DNA of 64,000 nt from Cacajao melanocephalus. Taxonomy: Eukaryota > Chordata > Mammalia > Primates > Pitheciidae. Under the pieces are notes generated by a model that saw only the letters and a program-made list of their open reading frames with translations, searched no databases and was not told the DNA's origin. The stretch lies in contig CAUYLG010059098.1 in assembly GCA_963573385.1 (NCBI GenBank), positions 20,657-84,656 on the forward strand, read 5' to 3'. Shown piece after piece: positions 49,370-63,904 of this stretch. The translations under genes were made by a program, and so were the position numbers. Each line of letters starts with the position of its first letter. The stretch's first letter is position 1.

Positions 49370-49550
49370 CCAAGCATGCCAGCCAATTCTAAAGCCATCC
49401 TGTGGGGGAGTGAGCCCTACAGTTCCCAGGTGTTGGGTCCCCATCCCATCACTGCAGGCCACCAATAGAGCAGATGATGGAAGGTGGATTCAGCGGCGTC
49501 TACTGGAGCAACATTTGACTGGGACAAAGTCAGCTGAGGATGCATCCTCA

Positions 49551-49602
49551 GTTTTAGTTACTACAAACATCATTACTACATCATGTTTGCAGTAACTAAA
49601 AC
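49551..49602. repeat. 52-nt inverted repeat (20-bp stem)
   Basis: gttttagttactacaaacat (49551-49570) pairs with the segment at 49583-49602 with one mismatch, leaving a 12-nt spacer. Confidence 0.95.
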
Positions 49603-50416
49603 ATGGCTACATATGTAAGGTGAGGGAAGCAACTTTTTTCCACCTAAATTCTCTCTGGTCCTTTTGCAAAACCCAGAGTTATCTGAACCACATGAGGCTC
49701 AGTTTGTCACCTAATTCTTACACATATTTTTGTTTATTATCACAATATTTTAATGAGAAGAAGGCCTCTAAGACCAATGCCCTAAGAGTAACGTGGAACA
49801 TTCATCTTTATTATTTGTTTGGCTCCATTTGACCAAACTCCCTTTGTCTACTTAGCATATTCTTATGGTTTCTTGGATGCAAGTATTCTCTTTTTTTCTC
49901 TCTCTCTTCTTTGATTTTTGTCTGTTTTTTTCCAACCTATACAACTGCTACTGAATATACTGATGCACTAAGCATAATAAGTCTATAAATAACTAATACA
50001 ATTTCCTCCTCCAAAATTACTCTTCCACCTTTTACATATATTTCCAAATTTCTTGTTTCTATCTGTATAACAAAATGCAACTCTGCCTTTTCCAACATAA
50101 TTCTGAATTAGAACTAGGAAGCATGCCTTTTTTTTAAGGAAAATAGACAAATTTAAAATTATATATTAGAAAACACTTCATGTTCTCTTCCTTTCTGTAT
50201 ACCGCCTGAGTTGAACCTTCTTTAATTCCTCTCTGCTTTGCATCACTTTCTTGCTATTCCTCCATATCAATAATTAAGCTGTTGACCTGTCACTTAACAC
50301 TGCAGGAAATCTTGCTAGCACATTTGTGTCTGCTTTTATCACCTTTCACCTCTCAATGCACACACTCTGCTGAACTAAGATTGTGTTCTTGTCTCACAGG
50401 CAGACAATGTTCATGT
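49603..50416. other. Unassigned sequence
   Basis: No repeat recognised. Confidence 0.35.
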
Positions 50417-50427
50417 AACTCTGTGTT

Positions 50428-50739
50428 AATATTGTGGGTTTTGGTTTTTGTTTTTTTTGAGACAGAGTCTTGCTCTGTTGCCCGGGCTGCAGTGCAGTGG
50501 TGTGGTCTTCGCTCACTGCAACCACTGCCTCCAGTTCAAGCAATTCTCCTGCCTCAGCCTTCCCAATAGCTGGGATTACAGGCGAGTGCCACCACACCGG
50601 GCTAATTTTTTGTATTTTAGTAGAGAGGGGGTTTTGCCATGTTGGCCAGGCTTGTCTCAAACTTCCGGCCTTAAGTGATCTGCCTGCTTTGGCCTCCCAA
50701 AATGCTGGGATTACAGGCGTGAGCCACCGTGCCCAGCCC
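50428..50739 (-). mobile_element. Alu, antisense
   Basis: Full antisense Alu with an 11-bp target-site duplication, aactctgtgtt (50417-50427 and 50740-50750). It runs from gagacagagtcttgctctgt to gagccaccgtgcccagcc. Confidence 0.97.
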
Positions 50740-50750
50740 AACTCTGTGTT

Positions 50751-51629
<879 letters not shown>

Positions 51630-51847
51630 TGATTTTAAACTGTAATACAGAACATAGTAAATTTGGAATAAGTAAGTTCCTGCCACAATACGTTTACCCT
51701 GAGATTATATAAACTAATCACCATGGTTAGCAAAAGCTATAGTTAAGAAAGTCCCCTTGAAAATAGATGGAATGTAAGCATTTACAGGAACAGAACTGCA
51801 TAAATAACTGCACACGATCCTTTAAAATTTATTTTAATTTTTTATTT

Positions 51848-51938
51848 GTGTTTGTGATACAAAGGATAAATGCTTGAGGGGATGCAGACGCAATTTTCCA
51901 TGATGTGCTTTTGATGCATTGCATGCCTGTATATAGAA
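51848..51938 (+). mobile_element. L1 3' UTR fragment, sense
   Basis: gtttgtgatacaaaggataaatg followed by gatgtgcttttgatgcattgc is the same L1 3' UTR region as at about 39775-39860. Confidence 0.8.
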
Positions 51939-53210
51939 TACTTTCTACTGAGATTAAGGGTCCTTCAAAATTTTCTTACATAAATTTGTTTATTAAATCA
52001 ATTGAAGGTATTTTATATAAGGAGCATAGTAAGTGATTAATAAGCTTATATCGACTGGAAAATTGTCAGGCAGATATAATAAAGTAGATTATTTTAACAA
52101 ATACGGTCATGAATTTTTGTCAAAAATTCTCAGTAATCAATTCCAGTAATTGGATTTACCTTTGCTATTATTATTACTTGATTTATTTAATATTAAGAAC
52201 AGGATCCCAGGAATATCATACCTTTTTTTCTACAAATAATTATTAAAACATAATAAATGAATTGTTACCAATCTCCTCAAGTAAAGGAGTGTTAATTAAA
52301 AAGTTAACAGCCGATTTTCTAACACCAATAAAAGAATGAATGAATCAAAGTTAAAAGGATGAGATGTGTTCAATAATAGAGACTGTTGGATTCTAAAGGT
52401 AAAGTAGAAAAATAAAATAAATGGAAATAATTATGTTTTGGAAGTTACTTTTTCTCATATCTTCATATTTTGAAGATAAAATAAAATGACATTATCATTG
52501 TATAATATTAGCCAATTAATTAACAATTCAGAATAGAAATAAAACAGTTTAGAAATATTGATTAATACTACTGTCTATTTATAATTATTCTGTAACACTT
52601 TTTGAAAAAAACCTAAAGCAGCTAAGCTTCTTATAATTCCCTTGGGTAATCTAAAGACAGATTAATTTTTCAATTACAAATATAAACTTCTGTGCCAGGA
52701 AAAAAAGGCACTTCAGGTTATGTTTTTCTTCTTTATTTAGAAGTTGTAGTATTTCAATAATGCTAACATGCTTTTACCATGTCCAATTCAATTAAATCTT
52801 AAATGTTCTGAGATTATCTGTCAACCAAAATAAGACATGATGTCTTTAAATTATAAGATCAAAGAGCCCCAGTAGTTTGTCAAATTGAGTATGGAAAAGA
52901 ACATGCTATGCACCATTAACAACATTAAGCTAAACCTCAAAAGAGGTTAAATACGGTGAGATGGAGATTGAAAGACTTAGTCTGGCTTTAGCATCTAATG
53001 GAGAGACAGCACCCAATACCAGCACCAGTATAAAAGGGTTACTAATAATAACAACGAACAATGAATGTACACAGAGGTACCGATTAAGGAGTTCACATTC
53101 CTATGGTAGCCATACAAAAACCACTCAACTAAAAGTTGGGGAAACCTGTGTCTATTCTGGGCTTCTAACTCCACGTGCCATCTTGAAACTCTGAAGTTAC
53201 TTTAACTGAT
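51939..53210. other. Unassigned, very AT-rich sequence
   Basis: About 1.3 kb with no repeat I can name. Confidence 0.35.
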
Positions 53211-53522
<312 letters not shown>

Positions 53523-53993
53523 TATCGAACCTATTTCTTTACACAACGAAGGGAGGTGCTGTGGAAATGGAGACCCCACCATGAGCCTATTGCTGGGAGT
53601 CATGGCAATGACTGGTTTCTTCCTAAAGGAGTTTGTGCACAGGAGCAGTAAGGGATTTGCAAGAATGGAAGCTACCTATGGAAACAATAAAAGGATCTTC
53701 ATTGTCATCTGTTCTCCTTCCTCCATACTGCTCTGTAACTGAGCTCAACAAGAATCCACATATTCTTCAGAATGGTAGCCTTCATATTTGTGAAGTGAAA
53801 ACCTAAGTGCTCAGTGAAGCTAAAATCCAAATGAAAATTGAGAGCTCTCTTACACATATGTATGGCTGCACCTCTTGGAAACAGGTGCTGCAGTTTGCCT
53901 TGGATCCTGAAATAAATGTGCTCTATCTGGACTTGGCTCTTGGGTCACCCTTTACTCTGGATTTCAGATTTTGTCCTCTTTCTCTGGAAAGTC
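53523..53993. other. Unassigned sequence
   Basis: No repeat recognised. Confidence 0.35.
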
Positions 53994-54001
53994 TTGTTTA
54001 G

Positions 54002-54334
<333 letters not shown>

Positions 54335-54540
54335 TTGCTTAGTTTCTTCATCCTCTGCTGTATCCTAAAATGTTGGTGCTCTTCTTTTTGTTTCAGGCTC
54401 CTTTCACACTCTGCATGCCTCCCTAACCCAAGGCAATTTCAAGTTCCAGTAGCTCCAAAATGTCCCCATTTCTATTCCAAATCTTATTTCTGAATTCTAC
54501 GCCCACATATTCAGTCACCTGGAGATCTTCACTGTCCCTT

Positions 54541-54690
54541 TTGTAATCTGTTCTCCAATCCAATTTCTCATTCACAACCAGCCCCAGAATCCTAAATTGC
54601 AGCTTATAAAAATCCAGGTTCCTGGAACCTGTCCTAAGGAGAGAGTAAGGTTGGGGCAGAACCAGATCATTAGCTTTATTTTTAAAAGAT
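54541..54690 (+). repeat. Direct repeat, copy D1
   Basis: About 145 bases resemble 55127-55277 at roughly 78% identity. Shared runs include agaatcctaaat and ctaaggagagag or agagac, then ttggggcagaac. Confidence 0.8.
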
Positions 54691-55126
54691 ATTAAAGTAT
54701 GTTTGGTAACTAAAACTTACGTTGTCTCAGGAACTAACTAGCTTCTCTTTCTAAACTTCTGCTTTCCACATTCTTTACTTCACCACAATGAATTCCTCAT
54801 CTATATAAATTCATAAGGATGGAAAAGGTCTTCATTTTTTTTCCCTGAAAACATCTCTCCAATTCTTTTAATTTTCTACACCAGTGACACTTTGTAGTCA
54901 AAGTTGGCAACATATCTTGCCAATATAACTACAAAACTTTCTACCCAATTAATTGTTTACAGAATTGCTCCCTTCCAATTCTGTATACTCTTGCCAAGGA
55001 TCTTAATAAATACATCTTATATTCCCCTACTGAGGTGTCTACTCTGGTGGGCCATTAGTAGGACAATCTCTAAACTGCTTCCACATCAACTCATGGGTTT
55101 ACACCTGGTTTATAACATCACTCTCC
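54691..55126. other. Unassigned sequence
   Basis: No repeat recognised between the two D copies. Confidence 0.35.
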
Positions 55127-55277
55127 TCTTTGCAATCTCTGTTCCAGCCCAATTTCTAATTCACAGCCAGCCTTAGAATCCTAAATCGCCGCTTGTAAAT
55201 TCCAGCTGCCTGGATCCCCATCCTTCCCTAAGGAGAGACAATGATTGGGGCAGAACTAGAACACTGGCTTTATAACA
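55127..55277 (+). repeat. Direct repeat, copy D2
   Basis: Partner of 54541-54690. Part of the shared text faintly recalls MER5-type hAT MITEs, so both copies may belong to one old interspersed family. Confidence 0.78.
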
Positions 55278-57483
55278 ACCTTGACGGAAAATTAATATGC
55301 TTCCTGAAATTTGACAACTACTTCTTGGCATAACAAATGCCTTCACTGCACCTCATTGCCCTGGGATTTGATGGTATTTGATGTTCCTAGTTCTGGCTTC
55401 CCACAACATATGTATTGACCAACTTCTATACATTTATTACTTTTTTGAGGTGGTCTTCCCATACTCTAATTTAATGGAGCCTCTAAAGTGGCCACCTGTA
55501 CACCCAGGTTGCAATCTTGTAGCATTTATTACATTTCAGTGTCTTGTTTATCTCTGTGTGGCTTGATGGTGGACTCCTTGTGGGTAGCAGCTCATGTCCC
55601 TGGCCAGCACTGTGCTATATCCTACATATGGACAACAGGGCCTTAGCTTTGGGGGAAAGCCTTAAAGGGCAAGTTCAGGCTCTTCAAAGATGAGGTAGTT
55701 CAACAGTATGGGGCTGAATGAGGAGAAATCTGCTTATGAGCAAGACAGAAAGAGTCTCCCTGCGTTGCCAGGAAATTGCAGGTCTACAAATGCCTCCCAA
55801 CCAGATAGCACAGAATTTCAGATGCAGGTAAGGTGTACAGTTCCATCACGCTGGATGTTAATACAGAAAAGTGCCAGAAATTGAATAGGAGAGTGTCCAG
55901 AATGTATAAATTTGATACACTTGAGTTGTGCTGATTCCAGGTGACAGACAGAATTAGGGACTGAAAAAGCAAACTTGAACCGTTTCAAATATACTACACT
56001 CATGAAAGCTGTTAGTAAGCCAGTTATTTGTATGCCAGTGCTTCCTAACTCTACAGAAACCAAGCTTGCTACTCCTATATCCATCTCCATTGGAATAGTG
56101 TAAGCCATTCATTAAACACTAAAACCAGGCACCCATGTCAATCCTGCTCATAAATGTTCTGTCTTAGCCCATGCCCAAAGCATGCCAATTTCATCAATGT
56201 TCACTTCAGACTGAGGCAGTGAGTCCTATTCTTGCAGTTTCCCTGAAGGAACTTCTGTAGAGTCCTTCTCAACTTCTGTGGCATCATAATGGTGCTTTGG
56301 AACTCTCCTTTTGTTACTCTGGGAGGCGTTGAACAGTCCTCAACTCTTGACAATCTGTGGCATCAACAGAATGTAGACCAAACTGAGCACTGATGAACTG
56401 GAGCCTGCTCTTAAACAGGCCTGGAGCTAACAGCCATCTGACACAAACACAGATCTGGTGTTATACTGGAAGGGAATTTAAAAAATCTTCAACGACTTTC
56501 CTTCACTCTTTCTGATTTGTCGATTGCACAAGCTCAGCACTTTGTGCTTGCTATACGATTCTCTCTTAGTCCCTAAGGGTTGTTCTATCTTTCGATTTAT
56601 TGTATAAGCCATGATACATTCATCATTTTCTCACCCTTTGGATTTCATTACTTACTTTTACTTCCATTGCAACCAAAACCTTCTTCAACTCTCATTTTCA
56701 ACACTCTTGACATTTTTTTCTGCTTCCCAGATATAAGCAAGTTAGTTTTGTTCTGTATCATCTTGAAGGAACTCTGAGACAGGGGTCTCAAACGCAAGTG
56801 TTGTCAGGGGCTCAGATAGGAAAAATTGATGTGAAAAGCAAGGGATTGTGAAAAACCCACAACAGAACAAGCACAGAGATGAATACCACACAATTGGGTG
56901 GCAGGGAGAGAACAGGAATGGTGAGCTGGGAGAAGTTGCCTGCCGGTTTCTAAGGAGATGTGTCCTTTGGCATGCTGTAATATTCTCTTTAATAAAAATG
57001 TAGACATGGAGGACGAAAATGAACTCAGACTGTAAAAGGAAGCTAGATGAAACCCTTATCAAAGACCCAGAAATGCATGTACCAAACTAACCGTGAAATA
57101 AAACCAAACCAAAAAAATAAAACCAAACAAAACAAACTGAGTTACAAAATTTGAGAGTCATGAAACAAGAAGAAATTGGCTTTGTTGTGCCAAATATGTA
57201 CTTTGTTTTCTGTGGTGTCTAGGTAGTTTTCACTGAGACATATTTATTAAATTTCACTGGTCTCTCTGATGAAGTTTTGGGCATAACTACTTTTTGAGAT
57301 AAATTTTTGAATTTCTTAATTTCTTTATAAATATGTAGGGGCACCACCGTTTTGATGATTTGTATACTGGTGGTATAGATCTTTGTTTTAAAGATTATAA
57401 TAGCAATTTTATCCATTCACTTAGGATTAAACCCCGGGCAATTCGTTCTTAGTAACCAGTCTCAAAAGTGTGATTACACGAGA
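55278..57483. other. Unassigned sequence
   Basis: About 2.2 kb with no repeat or gene recognised. An A/C-rich aaaccaaacaaaac patch lies at 57102-57137. Confidence 0.35.
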
Positions 57484-57620
57484 GGCAACCAGGTGTGGTG
57501 GGTCTCACCTGTGGTCCCAGTGCTTTGGGAGGCTGACGTGGAAGGATCACTTGAGCCCAGGAGTTTAAGTCCAGCCTGGGCAACATAGTGAGACCTCAAC
57601 CCTTAAAAACAAATAAAGTA
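57484..57620 (+). mobile_element. Free left Alu monomer (FLAM-like), sense
   Basis: A single monomer runs from ggcaaccaggtgtggtggg through gcccaggagtttaagtccag to gcaacatagtgagacctc, then an A-rich tail. No second monomer follows. Confidence 0.88.
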
Positions 57621-57714
57621 AAAATTAAATATAAAAGACATGAATAGGAGATTGGCTATCGGAAGACACCATTTGGGAGCCAACTGTACCACTCCTTCAT
57701 GGATAACCTTGATA

Positions 57715-57935
57715 AAGATCACATGAAACACTTACTGTCTGTCTGCTAAACAGCCTCCTTATATCATTTAATTATCCTTTAATTATCTTATCCATTGGGT
57801 GTGGCAAAACTGTATTTTCTATCTTCTCTCACTTAATGGATAAAGAAATGAAGACTCTGATGAGTTAGCTGAGTCTCCAAGATAGAGTACTTAGTGCTGG
57901 AAGTGACTGTGAAGTCACACTTTCAAATGAACCAA
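57715..57935 (-). mobile_element. MIR SINE, antisense
   Basis: Antisense order: aaacacttactgtctgtctg, catttaattatcc, ggataaagaaatgaagactctg, then gtgctggaagtgactgtg. It matches MIR with moderate divergence. Confidence 0.72.
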
Positions 57936-58413
57936 TAAGCCGCCTAACATTTTTTAGGTTATTCCTTCATCTTCTCTGTTAAACAAAAAACCAACCTTCT
58001 TTCACAAATTTTTTGGGATCAATTAATATAATTAATAGTTATTAAAGTGTGCTAAACCTCAAACCACTCTGACAGCAGGAAGCATTATATTTGTTATTTT
58101 AAACTTACAGGCAGAGTTTCCACCTGCATTTGAAGATACAGTCTCACCAAAGAGCCAGGGCAAGACTTCTTTTCAGGGCCCTCTCCCGAGTTGATAATCC
58201 CACCCAGCAAAACCAAATGGGATGCTGACAAAACTTCATATCTGAACCAAGATATTTTGGGGTACGTGCATACTCTCGTTAATTAGAACTGTGTGGTGTA
58301 GAGTGATGTTTCCAAAAGCATTCCATTTGAACAATAGTTTATCAAAATAATTTCAATTTAAAGGATGTATGGTCAAAGAAGCTTAGAAAACATTGCACAT
58401 AATAATTGTTTCA
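57936..58413. other. Unassigned sequence
   Basis: No repeat recognised. Confidence 0.35.
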
Positions 58414-58699
58414 GCCGGGTATGGTCGCTCACCCATGTAATCCCAGCATTTTGGGAGGCCAAAACAGGCAGATTACTTGAGATCAGGAGTTTGAATCCAG
58501 CCTGGCCAACATGCTGAAACTCCATCTGTGCTAAAATGGCAAAAATTATCTGGGCTTGGTGGTGTGTGCCTGTAATCCCACCTACTCAGGAGGCTGAGGC
58601 AAGAGAATCACTTGAACTCGGGAGGCGGAGGTTGCAATGAGCTGAGATCATGCCACTCCACTCCAGCCTGGCTGACACAGTAAGACTCTGTCTCAAAAA
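58414..58699 (+). mobile_element. AluS-like, sense
   Basis: Complete Alu from agccgggtatggtcgctc through ctcaggaggctgaggcaag to gactctgtctcaaaaaaa. Confidence 0.95.
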
Positions 58700-58779
58700 A
58701 ACAATTATTGTAGACTTACAAAACACATAACACACAAATAACACTCAAGATTATGCAAAGTGCTAAGGTTGAAAACATA

Positions 58780-59142
58780 GGTGTTTATATTGGTTTACAC
58801 AACAGACATTTGTTTCTCTAATTTCTCACCGTTCTAGAGGCTGGAATTTCAAGATCAAGTTGTTAGTAAGGTTGATTCCTCCTAAGGCCTCTCTCCTTGG
58901 CTTGTAGATGCCGTCTTCTCCCTGTGCCCTCACGTGGCTGATCCTCTGTGCATGTGTGTGTCTGTGTCCTAATCTACTGTTGCTATAAAAACACTAGTCA
59001 TATTGGATTAGGGTCCACCCTTATGACATCATTTTACCGTAATTACCTTATTAAACTCCCTGTCTTCAAATACATTCTGAGTTACTGGTGGTTATGACTT
59101 CAACACATGAATTTGTTAGGGGCCCAATTGAGCCCATAACAC
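58780..59142 (-). mobile_element. MLT1 LTR (ERVL-MaLR), antisense
   Basis: Antisense blocks: ctaatttctcaccgttctag, ggcctctctccttggcttg, tagtcatattggattaggg, cacatgaatttgttaggggc and a terminal gagcccataaca. No viral genes. Confidence 0.9.
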
Positions 59143-59527
59143 ATCCCCATTAACATTCTATAGGAATAATATTCCTAAGACAATGGATTTGAGATGCTGA
59201 TCTTGAGGACTATCAAGACTTCCCACAGTTACTCTGAAACTGATCTGCAGAGATTTGAATGAGTCATAACTGTCTTGACCATGTAAAGCCATCAGTTTCT
59301 CTTTGAGGTAATTGAAAAAAAAAAAATGAATAGGCTCCAATAATCCTCCCTCATCAAGTTGGTGGTGTTCTTCTTAAAAAAAAATTTCTGAAAAAATAAG
59401 CCCTTCAAGATTATCCTAAATGTTATTTAAGAATAGAGTCTACCACCCAAATATTCTCAACAATGCCAATATTTTGTTTGTTTGATATCCTATGATTGTT
59501 AAAGTCTTACCGCATATACTTTCTTTT
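59143..59527. other. Unassigned sequence
   Basis: No repeat recognised. Confidence 0.35.
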
Positions 59528-59543
59528 ACATAGAGGCCCTTTT
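59528..59543 (+). repeat. Extra tandem copy of the hairpin's left-arm start
   Basis: acatagaggccctttt repeats, with a 16-base period, the opening of the hairpin arm that starts at 59544. Confidence 0.93.
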
Positions 59544-59621
59544 ATATAGAGGCCCTTTGAGTTATGATCACAAGGTTCATTCATTCAAATCTTGTAATTA
59601 TAACTCAAAGGGCCTCTATGT
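59544..59621. repeat. 78-nt hairpin, pre-miRNA-like
   Basis: The segment at 59544-59565 is complementary to 59600-59621 with one mismatch in 22. A further nine positions pair inward with one mismatch and one G-T. The predicted stem is about 31 bp with a 16-nt terminal loop (59575-59590). I know no annotated microRNA with this sequence. It could also be the palindromic remnant of a MITE. Confidence 0.9.
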
Positions 59622-59642
59622 CCTGGGTTCCCTGGAACTATC

Positions 59643-59654
59643 AGAGACAGAGAC

Positions 59655-59686
<32 letters not shown>
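59643..59686 (+). repeat. (GAGACA)n simple repeat
   Basis: Purine-rich agagacagagaca units over about 44 bases. Confidence 0.95.
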
Positions 59687-60615
<929 letters not shown>

Positions 60616-60729
60616 TCAACAAGAATCTAAATTTTTACAGCAGTTTCCTCTTTGTTTTCCAAAGAACAAGCTCATTACCTTAGTGGTTTAGTGAAAAATC
60701 CAGACTACTTTTATTTTTAAATGTTGCTT

Positions 60730-61163
60730 ACTAGCATTATTCACAATAGCAAAGATGTAGAACCAACCCAAATGCCCATCAGTGATAGACTGGATAAAGA
60801 AAATGTGGTACATGTACACCATGGAATGCTATGCAGCCATAAAAAGGAAGGAGATCTTGTCCTTTGCAGAGACATGGATGAAGCTGGAAGCCATCATCCT
60901 CAGCAAACTAACACAGGAACAGAAAACCAAACATCACATGTTCTCAGTCATAAGTGGGAGCTGAACAATGAGAACACATGGACACAGGGAGGGAAACAAT
61001 ACACACTGGGGCCTTTAGGGAGGGTACCTGAGAGAGAGCATCAGGGTAAATAGCTAATGCAAGCAGGGCTGAATTCCTAGGTGATGGATTCATAGGTGCC
61101 ACAAACCACCATGGCACACATTTACCTATGCAACAAATCTGCACTTTCTGCACTTGTATCCTG
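60730..61163 (+). mobile_element. L1PA 3' end, sense
   Basis: A younger L1 has an ORF2 C-terminal open piece at 60782-60964, with residues such as IKKMWYMYTMECYAAIKRKE. The 3' UTR follows (acatggacacagggaggg, ttacctatgcaacaaatctg). An aatgttgc duplication brackets the insertion. It is 5' truncated and inactive. Confidence 0.96.

Positions 61164-61168
<5 letters not shown>

Positions 61169-61201
<33 letters not shown>
61169..61201 (+). repeat. (TA)n microsatellite replacing the L1 poly(A) tail
   Basis: About sixteen pure ta units lie exactly where the L1 tail should be. Confidence 0.97.
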
Positions 61202-61203
<2 letters not shown>

Positions 61204-61956
61204 ATGTTGCATACTGAAACATTGATACAAGGAGCTGTGTTCATAAATCTGTATTTCTGATTTCTCTATAAGTTGAAACCAGAAAACAAGCCTCAAAGTC
61301 TTCCAACATCAGGAAAACCAATTTATTTGTATATAATATAATCACCTATCATATGAAATGCCTGAAATTTAGCATTATACTTTTCTGGAGAACATAATGA
61401 CGATTGCATAATATTACTGAAATTGTTGAATGTAGAACTTTCAAATCACTCAATAAGCCTCTACTATTTAAGCATTCATTTGAATCCATTGAATATGTAT
61501 ATCTTTTCTTTAGCACATTTGAGTATATATGTAGGATTCATCATATGGAAAAAGTTAAGCAAAGAGTTTCTTGTTAATACTTGAAACAATAACTTCTTGC
61601 ATGTCAATGGTTTGAAGCAGTGCAGAATATAGGAAAAAATGTACACTAACTTCAATATTATAAACTGGAGACAGAAAGAATTCATCAGGTATGCATTGTT
61701 TGAATCAAAGAGGGCAAATGTCATAATAAGGAAAGTGCAATGCTGTGTATTGGAGATAGGAAAAACATTATCAGAATCTGTAGCATCAGAAACATCTTCT
61801 CAATCTTCTGTTCTCCAATTTATTTTTCTTGTCTGTGTCATGAACTGAAGAGTAAGGCTAATTTATCCTCCTATAATTAGTAACTCCTCCTTTCAGCTTC
61901 AAAATGTTCTCTCTTTCTCTCTAGTTCATACACATCCTTTATTATTTTCTATTCTC
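61202..61956. other. Unassigned AT-rich sequence
   Basis: No repeat recognised. Confidence 0.35.
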
Positions 61957-62222
61957 ATTCATTCATTCGTTCATTCAGATACCCATCCACTCATCTATCT
62001 GTCCTGATTCCAATTATCCATCTGTTTACCTAAAGTTTATTAAGCACCTTCTTTGAGCTAGGTATTTTATTAAGGTCTCTGTAGATAAAGAGAAAGTCAT
62101 CCATTCAACAGCAGTGCCAATGTTGTAAGCAGTGGTAATCGTGCAGCAAAGCACAACAAAACAAAGCAAAATGAAAAACCAAATTCCTACACTTATGAGA
62201 TTTACATTTGAGCGGGATGACT
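61957..62222 (-). mobile_element. L2 LINE 3' end, antisense
   Basis: It begins tcattcattcgttcattcag, then aagtttattaagcaccttc and gagctaggtattttattaag, and later cctacacttatgagatttac. This is antisense L2 with two short inserted segments. Confidence 0.68.
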
Positions 62223-62959
62223 AGGGTAATGTTTTCTCCCTCTCTGAGTTCAAAATCAACTTGGAACTGAGTTTAAAGAGTCTAACTATTCATTTCTCTA
62301 TCCTTCCCTTATTTATTTTTCCATAATGGGTCTTGGTCTCAGTTTTTAATTTTTGAGCATCTACATTTTATCAGCCATAGCTCAGTGTACACACCCCAGC
62401 TGGGTGTATTAAGGAAAATCCCATGTTGTCATAATATATTCTGAACATTTTTTATATATCTGTAAGAACCCTTTTAAGGAGTTCCTTGTATTAGGAACAC
62501 CCTAGAGATACAAACATATCGTTTCTACTAATACATGATATAAATTACTATTTCAGGTTCTACTTGACAGTATAATTTTCACATGGTAGAAAAAAGATTG
62601 AGAACTCAAATAAATATGTTGTTGTCTTTTTGATCCAGCAGCCATTATAGTAAATTTTTGTCTTCATGAAGAACGATATTATTACAAGCACATATCTTAA
62701 AATATCTCATAACTTGGGGGAAATGTTGCATATTCTGATATTTTGTTCCTTGATCATTTACAATTTGCATGAGCAAACCCCTTTGATTCTCCTCTATTAA
62801 AATCTTCTTAAGAATTTTCGTTAAAAATTTAAAATTTTGATACTAATTACTGAAGAAGGCACTGGAGCAAGTGGAACTTTCATACATTGGTGCTTACCAA
62901 AGGTTCACTAAATACTATGCCTTCATTCATAGATCTAAACTTATAAATTATTTGGTTAG
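62223..62959. other. Unassigned AT-rich sequence
   Basis: No repeat I can support. A few bases near 62875 recall L1 ORF2, but too few to call. Confidence 0.3.
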
Positions 62960-63022
62960 CCCTTTTTTTATTGCATTTTAGGTTTTGGGGCACATGTGAA
63001 GAACATGCAAGATTTTTGCATT
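62960..63022 (-). mobile_element. L1P 3' tail fragment, antisense
   Basis: A T run followed by gcattttaggttttggggcac and atgtgaagaacatgcaag is the antisense L1PA/PB 3' end, very short. Confidence 0.7.
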
Positions 63023-63904
63023 AAAAGTCACTCAAGTACTCAAGATTTAATTTTGCAGGGTGATTCTACTTCGTTGGAAGAAAGGTGATGCACTCATTTT
63101 ATAGGTCAAAAAGGGAACAATGGATACTTGAATCTATAAGGCTCATTTCCTTGCAATGGATTTATGTAAGGTGCTTTTTTTCCTTTTGCTATCCTGCTGA
63201 TCATGGCATGGTTCCTACAATCAATGATACTTGCTTTAGTAACTTACACACCACAGAATTATACTTGGATTTTTAAAAACCTTTTAAATTCAATGAAGTT
63301 TGTTGGTAGAGGCCTCTTCTTTTTGTTTGCTTTGCTTTTTTTTCCTCTGCATTCTTGGCTTTCCTTTTCCAATAAAAAATAATGCCATTTTCTAAGAGCA
63401 CATTTGTATAAATATTAGGGTCACACTCTACGTATATAATCTCCTAGGCATCTCAAATACAACATACTCCAAGTGTACCCACAACCACCAAAAAAGAAAA
63501 CCCATCTCCTCTTCTCTCCTGCATTTTTTGTACTGGTGAACAGCACAAGAACCCCTAGGAACCATCCCACTCCTTTCTCTCCACCACTGTGAATTTATCT
63601 ACGGCCCTGTCAGTTGCTGGAGTATTTCTTAAGCTAGCCCCTTTTCTTCTTTCTTCTGGGACCTCCCATGAAGGCCTTTCAGCATCTTGTGCTCACACTA
63701 TTAGAGTAAATTCTACATTGGCTTTCCTGGCCCTGAACTCGTTCCTCAAATTTGTTCTAAAGTCTTTCTTCAATTAAAATCTGTTCATTTCTAGACCCTC
63801 CTTAAAACCCTTTTTTTGTTTTCCATCTCTATTGTGTACCATCTTAACTTGAAGCTCAGAATGCAAGCCTCTTTAGGAATTCAACAATCTCTATCTGGCT
63901 CTTC
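63023..63904. other. Unassigned sequence
   Basis: No repeat or gene recognised. Confidence 0.35.

Noticed and set aside
57484..57620. 7SL-like RNA gene
   Set aside because: Length and tail fit a free left Alu monomer. The 7SL-specific central domain is absent.
60721..61053. Open frames of 110 and 60 codons as a gene
   Set aside because: They lie in the L1PA ORF2 C-terminus and 3' UTR.
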